Positions 9,203 to 21,895 are shown, counted from the first letter of the stretch. The stretch: 64,000 bases of DNA from Ephemerocybe angulata (GCA_013368325.1 JAACJK010000220.1:868001-932000), one strand, 5' to 3'. The notes: generated by a model not told the origin, from the sequence alone. Numbers and translations: made by a program.

Positions 9203-10009
9203 GATAAGATAAATGAGGCCGGATCACTCGCGGCAAATAACCCCGAGCAACCCAAAACCCCTTGCTCGAATCATTATCCGAAGCAAGGGATACCTGTGGA
9301 CCTAGATGCAAAGGGTGGCCTCCCCAGAACACTCATCCGGTGCAATCCAGACTGGAAAGCGTCCGAGGTTGCTCAAACCGACGACGAAAACACGGATAAC
9401 TACAGATCCGACAAAGCTCTCGGACATCTCTATCGTAAAGTCAAGGATGAACTCCTCCAAATCCCCGAGGAGGACCTGAAGCCGTCGTCAAGTCGATATA
9501 GCCCCTTAACCGACCCTATCTCCAAACGACTCATCCCCCTTCTCGACAAGCACTTCGAGCCCGGGTTTGCCTCGAACGCACGCCAAAGGCCTTTAAAGGA
9601 ATTCGAAGAAATCCAGAAAACGTTCGACTACTATTCCAGGGAACTGGAATACATCTGCTTCACGCACACGCTTTCCAACAAACCTGGGGACAGGTTGATG
9701 GAGGCCGAGGTGGTTATGTCTACGATCCTGGCCAATCACTCCCAGAAGCGACTTCGTAAGGAGAGAGTCGAGCGAATGAAGACGCACACGGAAGCCCTTG
9801 TACACGACGTTGAGAAACGACTCTTCCCAGGCGGGAATCGCGATGCGATTGGAGAGGAGCAATACATGGTAGGACTGGGGCGTGGTTGGATAGCATGGTA
9901 TCTGAGTCAAGTACATGCCGAACAGGAGGGTGCAAATAGCTTTGGGCTCATGGCTCTCGGTATTGTCCTCGATTGTGTGGCAGGACTCGGCCCTACGTCT
10001 GCGATTTAG
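9203..10009 (+). pseudogene. RNA-dependent RNA polymerase (QDE-1 type), C-terminal remnant
   Basis: Homologous to the end of fungal cellular RdRPs that make double-stranded RNA in RNA silencing. Visible blocks are YPKQGIPVDLD (about 9275), RTLIRCNPDW, SDKALGHLYRKVKDEL, a helical segment with LANHSQKRLRKER, and the terminal SFGLMALGIVLDC. The stop is TAG at 10007-10009. The catalytic DxDGD region and everything N-terminal are absent. The frame is open back to about 9203, but there is no ATG at a sensible start, and the segment before YPKQG looks shortened. It abuts the old retroelement, so the gene was probably split by that insertion. The rest, if it survives, should lie left of position 1. 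Confidence 0.8.
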
Positions 10010-10049
10010 TTCTTTGTACAAAGTAGGGCTACACATATGCCACAACTTC

Positions 10050-11409
10050 TCAACCCTCCTTTGCAACGCTCAACAGCGTCACCTTCCACCGCACCAGCGT
10101 CTTAGTCCTCAACAACGCAGCCTCCCATTTCAATCGCATCCTCGTCTCCCTCCAAGCAACCACACCATGCCTCGCGACAAACCCCCTCCGAGCCCAAGTA
10201 TCGAACACCATATCATGCTCATGCTCCTCCAGTGCCTCAGCATGCACGCCTGATATATCCTTGACGCTCTGGATCGCGATGGCCTTCTCGCCAGACGCAG
10301 TAGGCACTGAAAGCCGGTTGACGATATCCGTGAAGGTGGTGAAGAACGGCAGCGCTGTCTTCTTGCTCTTGGATGCATCGTGCCGGTTGGGCAGGAGGAT
10401 GGCGCAGCAGAATAGAAACTTGTAGTTCATGAACGCGATGGAGGGAGCCAGACAGGTGAACTCGACGTCAAACGTTTCTTCGGTTTGGGACGCTTGTCGT
10501 CTGGCAGCGAGGAGCGCAGATCCAATGTAGGGGATGGGAACGAAGTCCAGGTCCAGGGTGTCGTTCATCAAGCAAGAGCCTACCAGAATATGGTCAGTAA
10601 ATGCACTTTGTACACCATATATGCGCCTCACTGAGGTTGGGAATATCACCAGCAAGCTCATCTACACCCACTCCTCTCTCCAAGCAGCGTCCCACGCAAT
10701 AATGCATATATGAAATCAATAGCCTCCAGAGCCCAAGAACCCTCCACCCGATCTCGAAATGCAATCGAATAGTGTGCCCAAATGCAGACACCTGTTCCAA
10801 GCACAAATCTTCCAGCACCGTATCGTCCTTGAATTCGAGATCACCCCGAGCCACTTTCTTCCAGAGATCCACAAAGTCGACAGATATGGTCTTCCCAGCT
10901 CCAGGCCCTGCCTTACTAGTATGCTTCAGAACCCGTTGATAATGTTTGGGGTGGGCGTGGGCGGTCGGAACAAGGATGCTGGAGAGCGCTTCCCAGGTTA
11001 ACAGAGGGTCTTCGACCGAAGGACCGCCGTGCCGAAGGGTTCGTATCACTACGCAAAGTAGCAATGATGCAGCGAGGCATAAGCAGATCAGGGATGTCGG
11101 CGCCGTCTCTGAACGCAGGAGCGTGTTCAATCTCGAGGGGCCTCCAAATCGGCCAAGAACTTCTCCGAAAATCTTGGCATCGTTGAAGTCCTTGCATATT
11201 TGCCCTAGGAAGCGAAAGCCCTCGGCTAGATGTAAAGTAAACATGGCGGAGTGAAAGGAACCCGGAACATGCACGGACTGAAGTTTGCCGCTATTTATTC
11301 GCCATTTTGGGAACTCAACCTTCTCGATGCGGATCAATGGGCGCTTGCTCTCGATCACTGAAATCCGACGATCAATGGGCGCTTGTTGAGACTTCGGACC
11401 CTGTCGCAT
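10050..11409 (-). CDS. Hypothetical protein with one transmembrane segment
   Basis: Two exons: 11409-10632 and 10579-10050, with a 52-nt intron (10580-10631, donor GTGAGG, acceptor GGTAG, phase 1). The joined frame is 435 residues. The ATG at 11409 is the first in frame; the frame is open further up to 11469 but only with a TTG. Around residue 105-125 is a strongly hydrophobic stretch (LICLCLAASLLLCVVI), otherwise mixed helices. No domain recognised. It is convergent with the RdRP remnant, with about 40 bp between the two stops. The block GATCAATGGGCGCTTG is repeated in its 5' part (about 11332-11347 and 11371-11386). Confidence 0.6.
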
Positions 11410-11701
11410 AGATGGAGAAGGGGATACCCACAATGCCACGAGTTTAAATCCAATAGCGTGAACGAGCAAAAATAGAGTATGCTACAGTGGGATAGTCGCA
11501 AGAATCGACGCCGGGGTGTCGCAAGAAGGGGTGCAGGCAGGAGATACAACACGATGGGGTATCGCAGAGGCTAAACCAAAACTAGAGGCAGATGGTAACA
11601 GATAGTGTATACAGCACCCATGATACTATATGGTAGCAATTAGCAAGGTTCCAGATTCAAGGAAGACGTCGATTTGTGCCCGGCTATAACGCCTGTTTCA
11701 T

Positions 11702-13651
11702 CTATGAAACCCAGACTGAACAAAGAGTTAGTATCACCCTCGGAAAATACGATATTCTAGGAGACCTACAAGCAAGGGCGATGACAAAGTAGAGAGTGAC
11801 AAGGAGGAGACCCTCCATATAGTTCGACTTTCCGTCCTGGATGAGGGTGTTGACAAGCACGACGGAAACGAATAGGCAAATGGTCTCGAAATTGGCGAAG
11901 TAGAGAGTCAATTCATGGCCAGTACTTCAAAGAACATCAGTCAGACAGAGGCTTCGCTTCTGCGCGGGTGACGACACTCACATCCAACCAACGATAACCA
12001 GCAAAGGCACGACGAAGGCGGCGATTTGCTAAGAGAAATAAAGTTTAGAAACGAATCGCCACCTCGGCTTTAAGGACTCACGATCGATGACCCGACACAG
12101 ATGGTAATTGTCAGTTCCATCTTGTTTTTCATAGCCATCCAAACGGACGTAACGTGTTCCGCTGCGTTGGCCACAATTGGCAAGAGGATGAGACCAATAA
12201 ATGCCTTGGGAATATGGTAGCGCTCCGCCGTTTCCTCGATCGAAGACACCAGATAATCAGCGCAAAATGAGGTGACAACGGTCACCGCCAGCAAGCTGAA
12301 TTGGGGCCGTTAATCAATAATTCCAAGGTTTTCTGCCTTCACTTACGCGACAGCGGCAGAAGGCAAGTTCATGTTGGGCTCCTCGGCTTCTTCCACCTCA
12401 ACGCTGTGGCCGCTTTGCTGGTCTTCTGGGACTTGCTCCACATCGTAGAGATAAGCGTGAGATTTCAGCTGTACGCCACATTAGCATGCACACAACCATA
12501 CACATCCGAAAATTCCTTACTTGGAACCACAGATACGATAGGTACACGAACAAGAGCATAATCGCCGTTCCCCTGGAAATAAGCAGAAGACCCCGGTCGG
12601 CGCCTCCATCGGGAGCTATATGAGCCCTGGGTTAAACTACAGGCAGTGCGGGATCATGTGAACATACTTTGGTGAACGCTGGACATTGTGCTGTTGTATG
12701 CTGCGGGGATAACGAGTGCTGTGCAAATTCTTCAGGTCTTGGTTGAGAGAATATTGCCACTTGCGAGACTTACTGATGCAGGCCAGCGTCATCAACTTTC
12801 CAAGAGCCAAGGTTTTAGAAGTTGAAATGAAGAAGCACGTGCGTGACATACCGAGCTTGAACTGGTGTTCATGAAAAGAATGTCAGCGAAATGCATTCAC
12901 CAGAGTGCGAGAATACATACGCCTGAGCTGCAGTGACCTGGAAGATACTTTCCGCTCGAACAGTGCCAGCTGTACAATGCCATGAGGTTGCGCCGCATGT
13001 CAATGTTTTAGTACGTACCAGCAAGGAAGGAGCAACCGAGAACCAAAAGAATGTTAGATAGGATCGAGCCCAGCATCTATTACACGTCAGGCGCACGTTC
13101 TAAATGTACAACCTTTAGAACCACATACCGAAGTTTGGACAATGCGAATTTGGTCTGTGCAGATACGTCATTAGCTTCATCATCCGTCTAGGAGCCACAT
13201 AGCGTACCCTGCATGAGAGCAGCGATGCCGACGATAATTTCGACAGCATTGCCAAAGGACGCGTTCAAAAGACCGGCCATAGTTTGTCCCAAGCTCGCAG
13301 ACATATTTTCGGTCGCGTCGCCAAGAAGCTAGGAGCAATCAATACGACGTCATTTCCGCGATTTGCGAAGTCGGATCGCACCTTTGCCAGCGGCACGATG
13401 GCCATGAAACTGAAGCTGAAGCGCAGAGCAGCATCCCAGTTCAAGTAGTGCGCTGCTGCGCTAAGAGGCACGAAGAGAAGCAGGATGTTGACCCAAGACC
13501 CGAAGAAAAACCAGCGGTAGGACTGGAGCCAAGAGGGCTCGCCTTCGGCCTTGATAACCTTTATGACGCGCTGACTCCAGGACAAACGGTCGCCAGGCTG
13601 ACCGTTTCCATTCTGGTCGCGGAGGAGGGCAGTAGTCTCGTTTGCGGACAT
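11702..13651 (-). CDS. VCX1: Vacuolar Ca2+/H+ exchanger (CAX family)
   Basis: Cation/proton antiporter that loads cytosolic Ca2+ into the vacuole. Starts at the ATG at 13651 with a short hydrophilic head, then helices beginning SWVNILLLFVPLSA. First intron 13329-13381. Exon 2 encodes the first alpha-repeat (LLGDATENMSAS...GNAVEIIVGI), a CAX signature. The second repeat is in the exon at about 12294-12070 (FIGLILLPIVANAAEHVTSV). The last intron (11716-11769) joins to give a C-terminus ending ALAFWVS. An acidic loop lies between the repeats (about 12360-12430). Many short introns, most of which I did not place. Divergent from uba3 with 192 bp between starts. Confidence 0.9.
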
Positions 13652-13843
13652 GGAGGGGGGACTAAAGAGCGTGGCGTGCAGACAAGAGTTGAGACTTTAT
13701 AGTTCAAGAGATCCTCCCCAAATTGGGCAGAATATGCCGTGGGAGTTCTGCAAGGCAGTGCGTCACGGCATGGCTGTCACGTGCAGCCAATATTACACGA
13801 AATTCCCGAGAAATGTGCAATTAACGACTCTCTACGACTCACG
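13652..13843. promoter_or_regulatory. Shared promoter region, CAX exchanger / uba3
   Basis: 192 bp between two divergent start codons, so it must hold both core promoters. No clear TATA box was seen, only a short AT-rich patch near 13790-13830. Confidence 0.4.
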
Positions 13844-15484
13844 ATGGCTGCTGCTGCGTCCCAGGACTGGCCTGCTCGCTACTTCCACATCGACCAGATC
13901 CTCGACAAACCAGGCCCGCGCACAGACCCTGCCTTTGCTGCCGGCGACGGAGTAATCATGTCCCCTCCATATTCCGCCGCGCGTACTAACAGCCATCGCG
14001 TGGATACAGGTCAAAGACTTTCTCCGAACCAAGGCCAAGATCCTCGTCATAGGCGCCGGCGGTCTTGGATGCGAAATCCTCGCCAATCTTGCCCTCACCG
14101 GCTTCAAGGACATCCATGTCATCGACATGGACACGATCGACATCAGTAACCTGAATCGCCAGTTCCTGTTCAGGTGTGCCCACAGTCTATTCGTGTCAAA
14201 AATTGTAATTGACGCGGCGGATCCTCAAGGCAGAAGGATGTCGGAAAGCCCAAGGCTACAGTGGCTGCAGAATTCATCATGAAGCGTGTCCCAGGCGTGG
14301 TGGTTACTCCGTGAGTCCCACAGATACCTTGGGCGCTAAACGGCACCTCACCCAAATCAAGTTACTTTGGCAAGATCCAGGACAAGGACGAAGACTACTA
14401 CATGCAATTCAACCTCGTTATCTGTGGCTTAGACTCCGTTGAAGCCCGGCGGTGGATAAACGCCACTCTGGTCAACATGGTAGACCCTGAGAACCCAGAA
14501 TCCCTCAAGCCGCTTATCGATGGAGGCACGGAGGGTGAGTTGCTCCCTATCTGCTTGCAACGCCTTTATTGACTGGGAGAAGGTTTCAGGGGCCAAGCAC
14601 GCGTTATTCTCCCCACCTTTACCTCATGCTACGAATGCTCTCTGGACATGCTTAACAAGCAAACGCAATTCCCGATCTGTACGATTGCCAATACCCCACG
14701 TTTACCGGAGCATTGTATCGAGTGGGCGTCGGTACTAGAGTGGCCTCGCGTCTTTGGAGGTATGGCCGACTTTTCGAGATGGGACCTCTTCTAACCGTAT
14801 CGCAGACAAGAAGCTCGACAACGACGACCCCAATGACATCGACTGGCTTTACAAAACCGCTCTGAAGCGTGCTCGGGAATTCAGGATCGAGGGCGTCACT
14901 TGGTCTCTCACTCAGGGTGTCGTCAAGAACATTATCCCTGCAATTGCTTCGACGAACGCAATCATTGCAGGTGTGTTCTATACGGGTGCCTTTCGTTCTC
15001 GGAATTAACAGCAAATCAGCCGCTTGCTGCAACGAGGCCTTCAAGATTGCCACTAGCTCCGCTGCTTTCCTCAACAATTACTTCATGTTGATCGGAACGG
15101 ACGGCGTTTACTCTTACACCTTCGAGCACGAGAAGAGACAAGAGTGCCCCGTTTGTGGCGGCGAAGCTCTGGATTTGACCATTTCTCCAGACACGACTCT
15201 GGAGCAACTCATCGAAACCCTCACGGAGCGACAGGACATGTAAGTCTTCGGGGTGCTGCACAAGTGATCCATCGACTGACGATTACTGTAGTCAAATTAA
15301 GAAGCCTTCATTGTCGACCCCCATCCAACAACTTTATCTGCAAGCACCACCACAGCTGGAGGCGGCCACGCGAGCCAATCTTGAGAAGAAGGTGTCAGAG
15401 CTTGTGTCGGCTGGCGGAGAAGTTACTGTCACCGCAACCACTCTTCCCTTCAGCTTGTCTCTCCGCATTTCGTATACCACTTGA
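13844..15484 (+). CDS. UBA3: NEDD8-activating enzyme E1 catalytic subunit Uba3
   Basis: Adenylates NEDD8/Rub1 and passes it to the E2 Ubc12, for cullin activation. Starts at the ATG at 13844 (MAAAASQDW). After the first intron the nucleotide-binding loop [14 protein letters not shown] appears, then [30 protein letters not shown], a zinc-binding C-x2-C (CYEC) with its partner CPVCG, and the catalytic cysteine in FPICTIA. The C-terminal ubiquitin-fold E2-binding region follows CPVCGGEAL and ends at TGA 15482-15484. At least six short introns interrupt it, e.g. after the GDG at about 13950 and after FLFR at about 14173. Confidence 0.93.
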
Positions 15485-15579
15485 ACAACATCCTCCATCC
15501 ACTTCATTTGTATTGCATCATCATCATATGTACAGTGTATTCCAGGTTTGACTGACCAGACAACGCGATAGAACATGCG

Positions 15580-18001
15580 TTATCGGTAGATGATCACGAC
15601 GTGCTCGCCGAAGTCCCCGTTGCCCTGCCCGCCTCCGAGCGCAACGAGCCACTCCTCAAGCTGGGGCCATCCCACATTCAACGTGACACCGATTTCATCA
15701 GTATGATGGTCACCGTCTAGCAATGGTATAAGCTCTGGAGGGTAAGGGATCGGCTGGCCATTCAGAAGGTGCGTCACAGGCGTGGAGGGCGACCGGTTTC
15801 CCCTCATCCGAGATGGCGTCAAGACGACCTTCGGCATTACAGGAGAAGGCGGTGGCCCACTGGGCGGCATAACCGTCGAAGTACGCCTAGAATCCCTTCC
15901 CCCACTGGTTCGATCCGTGTTATGGTGGTGCCCATTTCGAACTGGGCTACTAGGCCGCATCGTCGCCACAGAGGCCGCGGATACCGTCGTGGCGCTGCCG
16001 ATTGTCGTCGCGTAAGAGGTTCCTGGAACGGCGCTGTGGATACTTGCGCGGTCCTGGGACGCGCTCGGCAGACTACTGTCGTCCCGGTGCTGGGGGAAGT
16101 GCATCCAGGACGTGCGGGGGCTGTGTAGCCCACTCCCCGTCCCGCCCGATGATTTCTGGACGTCTCGGCTCCTCAGCTGCTCGAGAACCTTTTCGGCTGC
16201 GCTTGCTCGCCTCGTCCTATGGCCTGCTGCCATGCTTGGTCTGCTTGCCGCTGAGGTCAATGGCTGATCGACGGTGGAACCTGATTCCATAGGGCTTAGG
16301 ATTGCTGATGAATTCTGGGATGGCTGGCGAATGAAATGGTCCATCGTTGAGATTGTGAGTGGCGTCGGGGGTGAAGTGAACGCGGGGAATCGAAGGCCTG
16401 CTGGGTTGTTCAAGCTTCGCGCGCGTTTCCTCGCCATCACGGGTCCCTCATAAGCCGTCGTTTCAAGGCCGTACTGGGGCTGAGGGGGGATGTATGTTGG
16501 ATAGCGATGCACTCGCCGAAGAAAGCCCTAAACCCGTTAGCTCTAGAGTCGGTACACAAGGCGCGAGTGAGTTTACCTTGATAACGCCAAAGGTTGTAAA
16601 TCGACGGACATCGATTCCATACTTTTCGACGTCGTATAACTCCATCCACTCATGGAGTGTATTTCCTGTCCTTAGGTGACAGTACAGTTGTAGAAGGTCT
16701 GGCCAGTCTGGTATTGCTTTGGTGCCTGGTTTTACGACGTAAGGACCACACTCGTCCTTGACATGGCTTTCGTCAGCCAGCCACTGGATGCTCTTGCAAA
16801 GGGTATACATGTTAGAATACTGAAATATGTCGAGGGTCATTATGACTTGGTAGAAGCTGTCTGTTAGTCAGTAAAATACCATACCAGGCTATGCAGGTCC
16901 TCACAGTAAGTGGGATATTGCTTGTCGGGTGAGTCTTATGTCGCAATCAGCTAGCTGAGCTATTCGACTGACATGATTGACGCCGTCGATATATCGGCAA
17001 ACCTGTTGTTTGTTGGTACGATGGAGGGACTTCAAAAAGCATGGAACCCACCTTCTGCATGGTGAGGTCCCAGTTATCCTCTATTCGACGGGTAAGGTTG
17101 ATCAGACAAAGCGGCACCATCCAATCCTTGACCTCCGGGGGATTGGGGTAAAAAGGGAATATCTTGAGCTCAATGGAGTTGAACTGGTCAATAGGGATCG
17201 AGGTCTCCGAATACGAGTTCAAGTCCTCGTAGAGTTGCTCAAGGATAGCATGAACCTGATGCGACGTTTGGGCTGACGAGAGGAAATTGGATTCTTCCTA
17301 AGGAGAGTCGTCACGTCAATTGGACGACCTCAAAGACGAACAGAGGCGGCGGTGCTCACTTCGCAATTCTTCAACACTCTGCTCACTTTCCTGACAATGG
17401 GCTCATAGCAGCTAAGGTCGGCGCTCCGTTCGAACACGAAGCATAGGTTATAGCGGAAGTAGTTTCGCCTGTATCCTCCAGGAAGCTCAACAGGAAACCC
17501 AATGATCCGATGCCTTCTCGTCGAGCAAATAACCAGTCTTCCGCAAAGAGCGCTGGGTGGTATGACATACATAGATATGTCGGAGAAGTTAAACAAGGTC
17601 CTTTGCGCCGAAAGCGAACGCTTCTGAGGAGATGGGAAAGAGCGACCCCGCCTGTTGAAATAGTCCGCCGGCGACGCAAGGGAGACGCTCGAGTTTCGAG
17701 ATGGAAGGTCGGACGTGCTTGCATTTCCACGCTGAGGGGTTGGTGGCGACAACGGGTCTGGGGACGGCGATGGGGAGGAAACATAGTCGCTTCCCCCGCT
17801 TTGCGGTGCTTGTTGCGAACCTGAAGCTATAAGACCCTCCGGGACCTGGTAAACGATCTTGGGGCCGATTGTTTCGTCGAATATGGCATAGAATACTGAT
17901 TGGATCCGGGGCAGGAATGAGTCCCCTCCGTCTTGCATGTTATGTACCGACTGCTTGCTCGTGGTGGTCGTCGTCAACAGCGGAGCGGGCCCCGGATTCA
18001 T
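15580..18001 (-). CDS. NPR2: Npr2/NPRL2, GATOR1 (SEACIT) subunit
   Basis: GATOR1 inhibits TORC1 when amino acids are short. Start at the ATG at 18001. The N-terminal longin-like domain has IQSVFYAIFDETIGPKIVYQVPEG, then a Ser/Pro insert, then FSDISMYVIPP, IIGFPVEL, RYNLCFVFE and YEPIVRKVSRVL. Middle exons give DIFQYSNMY and IDVRRFTTFGVIK, which splices onto GFLRRVHRYP. A long low-complexity Ser/Pro tail (about 16450-15760) precedes a conserved end (LLDGDHHTDEI...WPQLEEWL...VVIIYR). Introns near 16960, 17300 and 16520-16560. The tail is longer than in yeast but ends in conserved sequence, so I read it as one gene. Confidence 0.9.
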
Positions 18002-18097
18002 TCGCCTGGGCTCGCTGGCCGACCGTGAGAACTTTCTCCGGCGCTAAGCGTCGATGCGCGTCGCGCGGGTTTAAGTGCCTTCACCGTGACCACCACC
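18002..18097. promoter_or_regulatory. Very short divergent promoter, npr2 / chromodomain gene
   Basis: Only 96 bp separate the two start codons, so transcription of the pair is likely linked. GC-rich, no TATA box seen. Confidence 0.4.
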
Positions 18098-21000
18098 ATG
18101 GGGCGCAGAAAGCAGGCAAAAGAGCAGAGTTATTATGTTGGTACGTTGATTTCCTTGGGGTACTGTAACCTCTACTGGTAGCTGACTACAGTCTTGTAGA
18201 GGTTATCCTCGCAGCGAAATCTGTCGTCGTTGAAGAACCGGCTGCCCCCAAACGGAAGAGAGGCGCGAAGGCAAAGAAGCAGCAGCAGCAGAATGACAAA
18301 CCCGAACTTGGTTGGGTGAGATTAATGCAATATCCCTCTATGAAGATGGCTAAATCCTCCCTTACCGAAGGTATATAACGTGAAGGTATGCTCCCTTTTC
18401 TACTGCCCTCAAGGTTGTTCCATCATCATTTACAATATGGTCCTACAGTGGTATGGCTATCCAGAGGAGGACAATAGGTACAGAAACTAACCTGGTCTGA
18501 CCTACATAATCTAACTTGACTCGATAGTTGGGAACCCGAAGAAAATCTGGAGCGGTGCGAGCGTCTGCGCGCCAGTTTTTGGGAGAACGTGGGGGTGAAT
18601 GATCTCAACTACCCTCTCGGGACTGAGTTCCACCCCTCGTCGGATTGGATAGGTAACCACTCGCCGAAGAGCCTGGCTTCTTACATTTGTAACTTGCTTA
18701 CCTTGTTTCCAGATGAAGAAAAGAAACGATTTGTGAAGGAATACGCCCTCATCCAGGCAGGCGAGCAGGAGAAAAAAGCGGCTCAGAGGAAGGCGAGACA
18801 AGACCAAAGGGTACCTATCTCACTCCTGTATATCATTTCTCTTCACTGACAACTCACAGAATGCATTGAAGAGTCCGGCGGCTGATAGTGAAGCACCACA
18901 TCCAATGCCGTCAACGTCTGCAGGGTCGCAGCGAAGGCATCGCAAGGTATTGACAGTGGTCAACAGTTGTTATCAAAGGGAAATATCGACCAAAAACTGT
19001 ACAGATAATCCTCGAGTCTGAAGACGAACCGGAAGTAGTATCCAAATCAAATTCGCCCATGTCACAGATGTTTGGGAGGGTGAGTTTGGTCAATGGAACT
19101 CGTAGCTTGATCACTGACACACCGTCCCCAAGGTTTCGGAAGCCACACATTCCTTTTCTACCTCGACAACCCTCGAAGAAGAGTCTCGAGAAGAAGGCAT
19201 GCTTGGAGCCTCTCTGAAAGTAAGCCACCTAGTAGATGCCATACCGATGCTATCTCACCAAAAATCATTGACAGAGAAAACGGCGAGAGGGCGCGGACTC
19301 GTCTGTCAATGTGCCACCCCGAAAGAAGGTTTATGTCGAGACACGCGATTCACTGTTCTCTGAAAGGTCGAGCATTGACGTCGATAATGATTCTCGTGAT
19401 CCAACTGTTGAAGATGAGCCCGTCCAAACCACGATACCGCCACTTCCAGTCAGGGTTACTTCCACCAAGGCCAGTGTTTCCGCATCTCACCCGACTGTTC
19501 CTCCCCTTCCTGTCAAAACGACAACTCAGCCAACTTCACCAACTTTTACTGCCCCAACCGAATGCGGCCAGGGGCTTCCAACAAAGGAGCGGTTGGCTCA
19601 AGGAGCCCTTGTCTTAACTACGCCAAGGGAAATGGGCCAAGGATCAGCAAAGCCAGCACCTCGCTTGTCTCCCATGACGACTGGATCGAATTCATTGATG
19701 TCAACAGGGTTCAGAAGCACTGCAGGAATACGACCTGCGCATATCGATCGCGACCCTATCTTGGCGGAGTTCAATGCATCTCTTGATTCACCGACCAGTG
19801 TTGCCTCCCTCCCTCCTGACAGTCCTCCGGCAATTGCCATTGAAACAAGGTGGGTGCCGTTGACTAGTACTCAGTACATATCTGACTCGATAAGTAGCAG
19901 TGGACCTTCTGAGGATCAAAAGGAGGTAGATTCCTTCCTACAGGTCACGATGTACGCCCCGTGTTCACCTTGGACATGCACGCCGCTTACTGACACGATT
20001 TGAAGCCCTCCACAAGTTGTGCCTGGAGAAAAGCTGCCATTGCTACCTCCCCCCTGCAAGATTCCGCCCCTGCCGAGTCGGTCGGTCTTGTCGATCTGTA
20101 GTATTTCATTCCGATGTTTATTCTTTGATCATCTCTAGGCTAGCCCCAAAAACATTCAGATGGGAGGGCACACTCAGCTTAGTGCCAGAAAATGATTCTA
20201 CCAATGCAGACCCCCTTTGAAGGTCGTAATTGCTGGAGAGCATAACCCAATGGGAACGTCGCTCGGATTCTCGATCCTTCTCAATGCAATTTCCAAGTTA
20301 GAGGTCCGGAAACTGCACGAGGTCCACCATCTTTTACGCATACTGCAAGCATGCCAAGCCCCAACACAGTTTGCTACGATGTTTCCCGCATCTCTCGAAG
20401 AAAAGCGCCCTTGGGGTGTGGTAACAAACTTTCTGAAACTTTCAAAATCAGTTCGTCAATTCTTTGCTTGAGCATTTTGCCCGTACTAGTATAACTGTTA
20501 ACCATGATTTATAGATCCTTCTACATCCCTTGCATCTGGGCGAGAATGTCGTTGCCCATCTACTGGTGGCGCCTCTCGATATTCTCCCTGCTGCGATTGG
20601 TGTCCCAAGCCAAGTGAAAGAGGCTGCCCTCCAGAATGGAAGTCTGATAGTATGTACCCTCCCCTGGTCTCTCACGCAGGAGCAACTCGACTCGGACCTT
20701 GGGAAACCTGCTGCTAAATCGACAGTCAAATCTGACCCCAATCTTCTTGCTACTCATAAGCGAGCGTCAAAGTCACACCCACAGTTACAGGAAGCCATCC
20801 GCCTCCTTGGCTTTCCATCCCCCATCTACAGCTACTTGAAACTAACCAACCGCTCATGGACTATACTCGCCCCGGGGAACACTGAAGGTGATGGGGCTGG
20901 CCCCAAGGATACTCCAGAAGTCCAGATGATGAAAGCCGTACTTTCGAAGGTCAAAGAAGAGGCAACCACGGGGAATCGATCTAACAGGAACAGGTACCCA

Positions 21001-21895
21001 GTGACATCAGAAGCCTCGCATCCAGAAGCTGCTTTGCTAGTTTTCATCCATCTGAGCACCCTACGAAGTCTGAGAAATATGCCCTATCTCCGGGAACGAA
21101 TTTCATCCCCTAAATATGTTCGCTTTTTCACTTTTGGTACGCATCCTTCCATCGATAAACAGCTGTGGGGTGTCCGAGAAGTCTTCCCTTGTGGTGAGTT
21201 GTCTGAGAACTTGGTGATTGGACTTGTTACTCACTTCTGTCAGGTGGTATAGTGACATTCATGCCTTCGGCGTTCATGAAGTATCCGCACGAGATGGTCA
21301 ATCTCTTGCGGAGACTTCATGACCACCCCTTATGGACTTCCTATATCCTACCAGCAGCACTCGGAATGTTGATCAACAGTGCGGGGGTGGATTTGTAAGT
21401 CATAACTTTTTACTTAAGATCTAATTCTCGTGAATATTGTGCTGACAATGTGCCCCTCAACATCAGAGAAGAATCTCCTGTACCTCGCCTCTTGAAGTTC
21501 ATCGAGGATGGCCAGTTGGCTCTCATTGAAGCGCCGCCTGAGTTGCAGGCCCCCGATAGAGATGTCCAGGGATGGTATAAAAAATATCTCTCCCCTTCCC
21601 CACCAACTTCAGCCGAAGCGCTTTCGCTGGGTGCCTCCGTCTTCTCCGACTCCCCGCAATCTCATCGCGCAAACATTGAACAAGAGGTTGCCGAGGACTT
21701 GGCGAGGATGCAGAGGCAGCCTGCTCTCATGGTCGATTACAGGAGGTATGTTGTGCTGACGGGGGTGGAAGTAACACGGCAGGATTCGGTGAGTAATAAG
21801 GTCACGATTTAAATGCATCTTCGCTGATTGGTATCCCGTCTCAGCTCGAATGGCTTCTCCCTCATCAATTTGACTTCAAGGACAGGCATGTTTGA
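18098..21895 (+). CDS. Chromodomain protein, possibly Chp1-like
   Basis: Starts MGRRKQAKEQ at 18098. After the first intron the frame gives YYVEVIL, a basic insert, and then VYNVKWYGYPEEDNSWEPEENL: a chromodomain with the three expected aromatic cage positions (Tyr, Trp, Tyr) for methyl-lysine binding. An insert of about 30 residues (KRKRGAKAKK, poly-Gln) separates the first two strands. A long disordered Ser/Thr/Pro region follows (about 19300-19990), then a structured C-terminal half. That half begins WEGTLSLV, which could be a divergent SPOC domain, and continues to EVFPCGGIVTF and HPLWTSYILPAALG. The last intron (from 21789) joins to an exon ending at TGA 21893-21895. No chromoshadow domain seen. 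The resemblance to fission yeast Chp1 (chromodomain plus SPOC-like C-terminus) is inference from layout only. Confidence 0.75.

Noticed and set aside
9296..10009. Complete 237-residue gene starting at 9296
   Set aside because: Start would be GTG, and homology to RdRP extends upstream of it; it is the C-terminal end of a larger gene.
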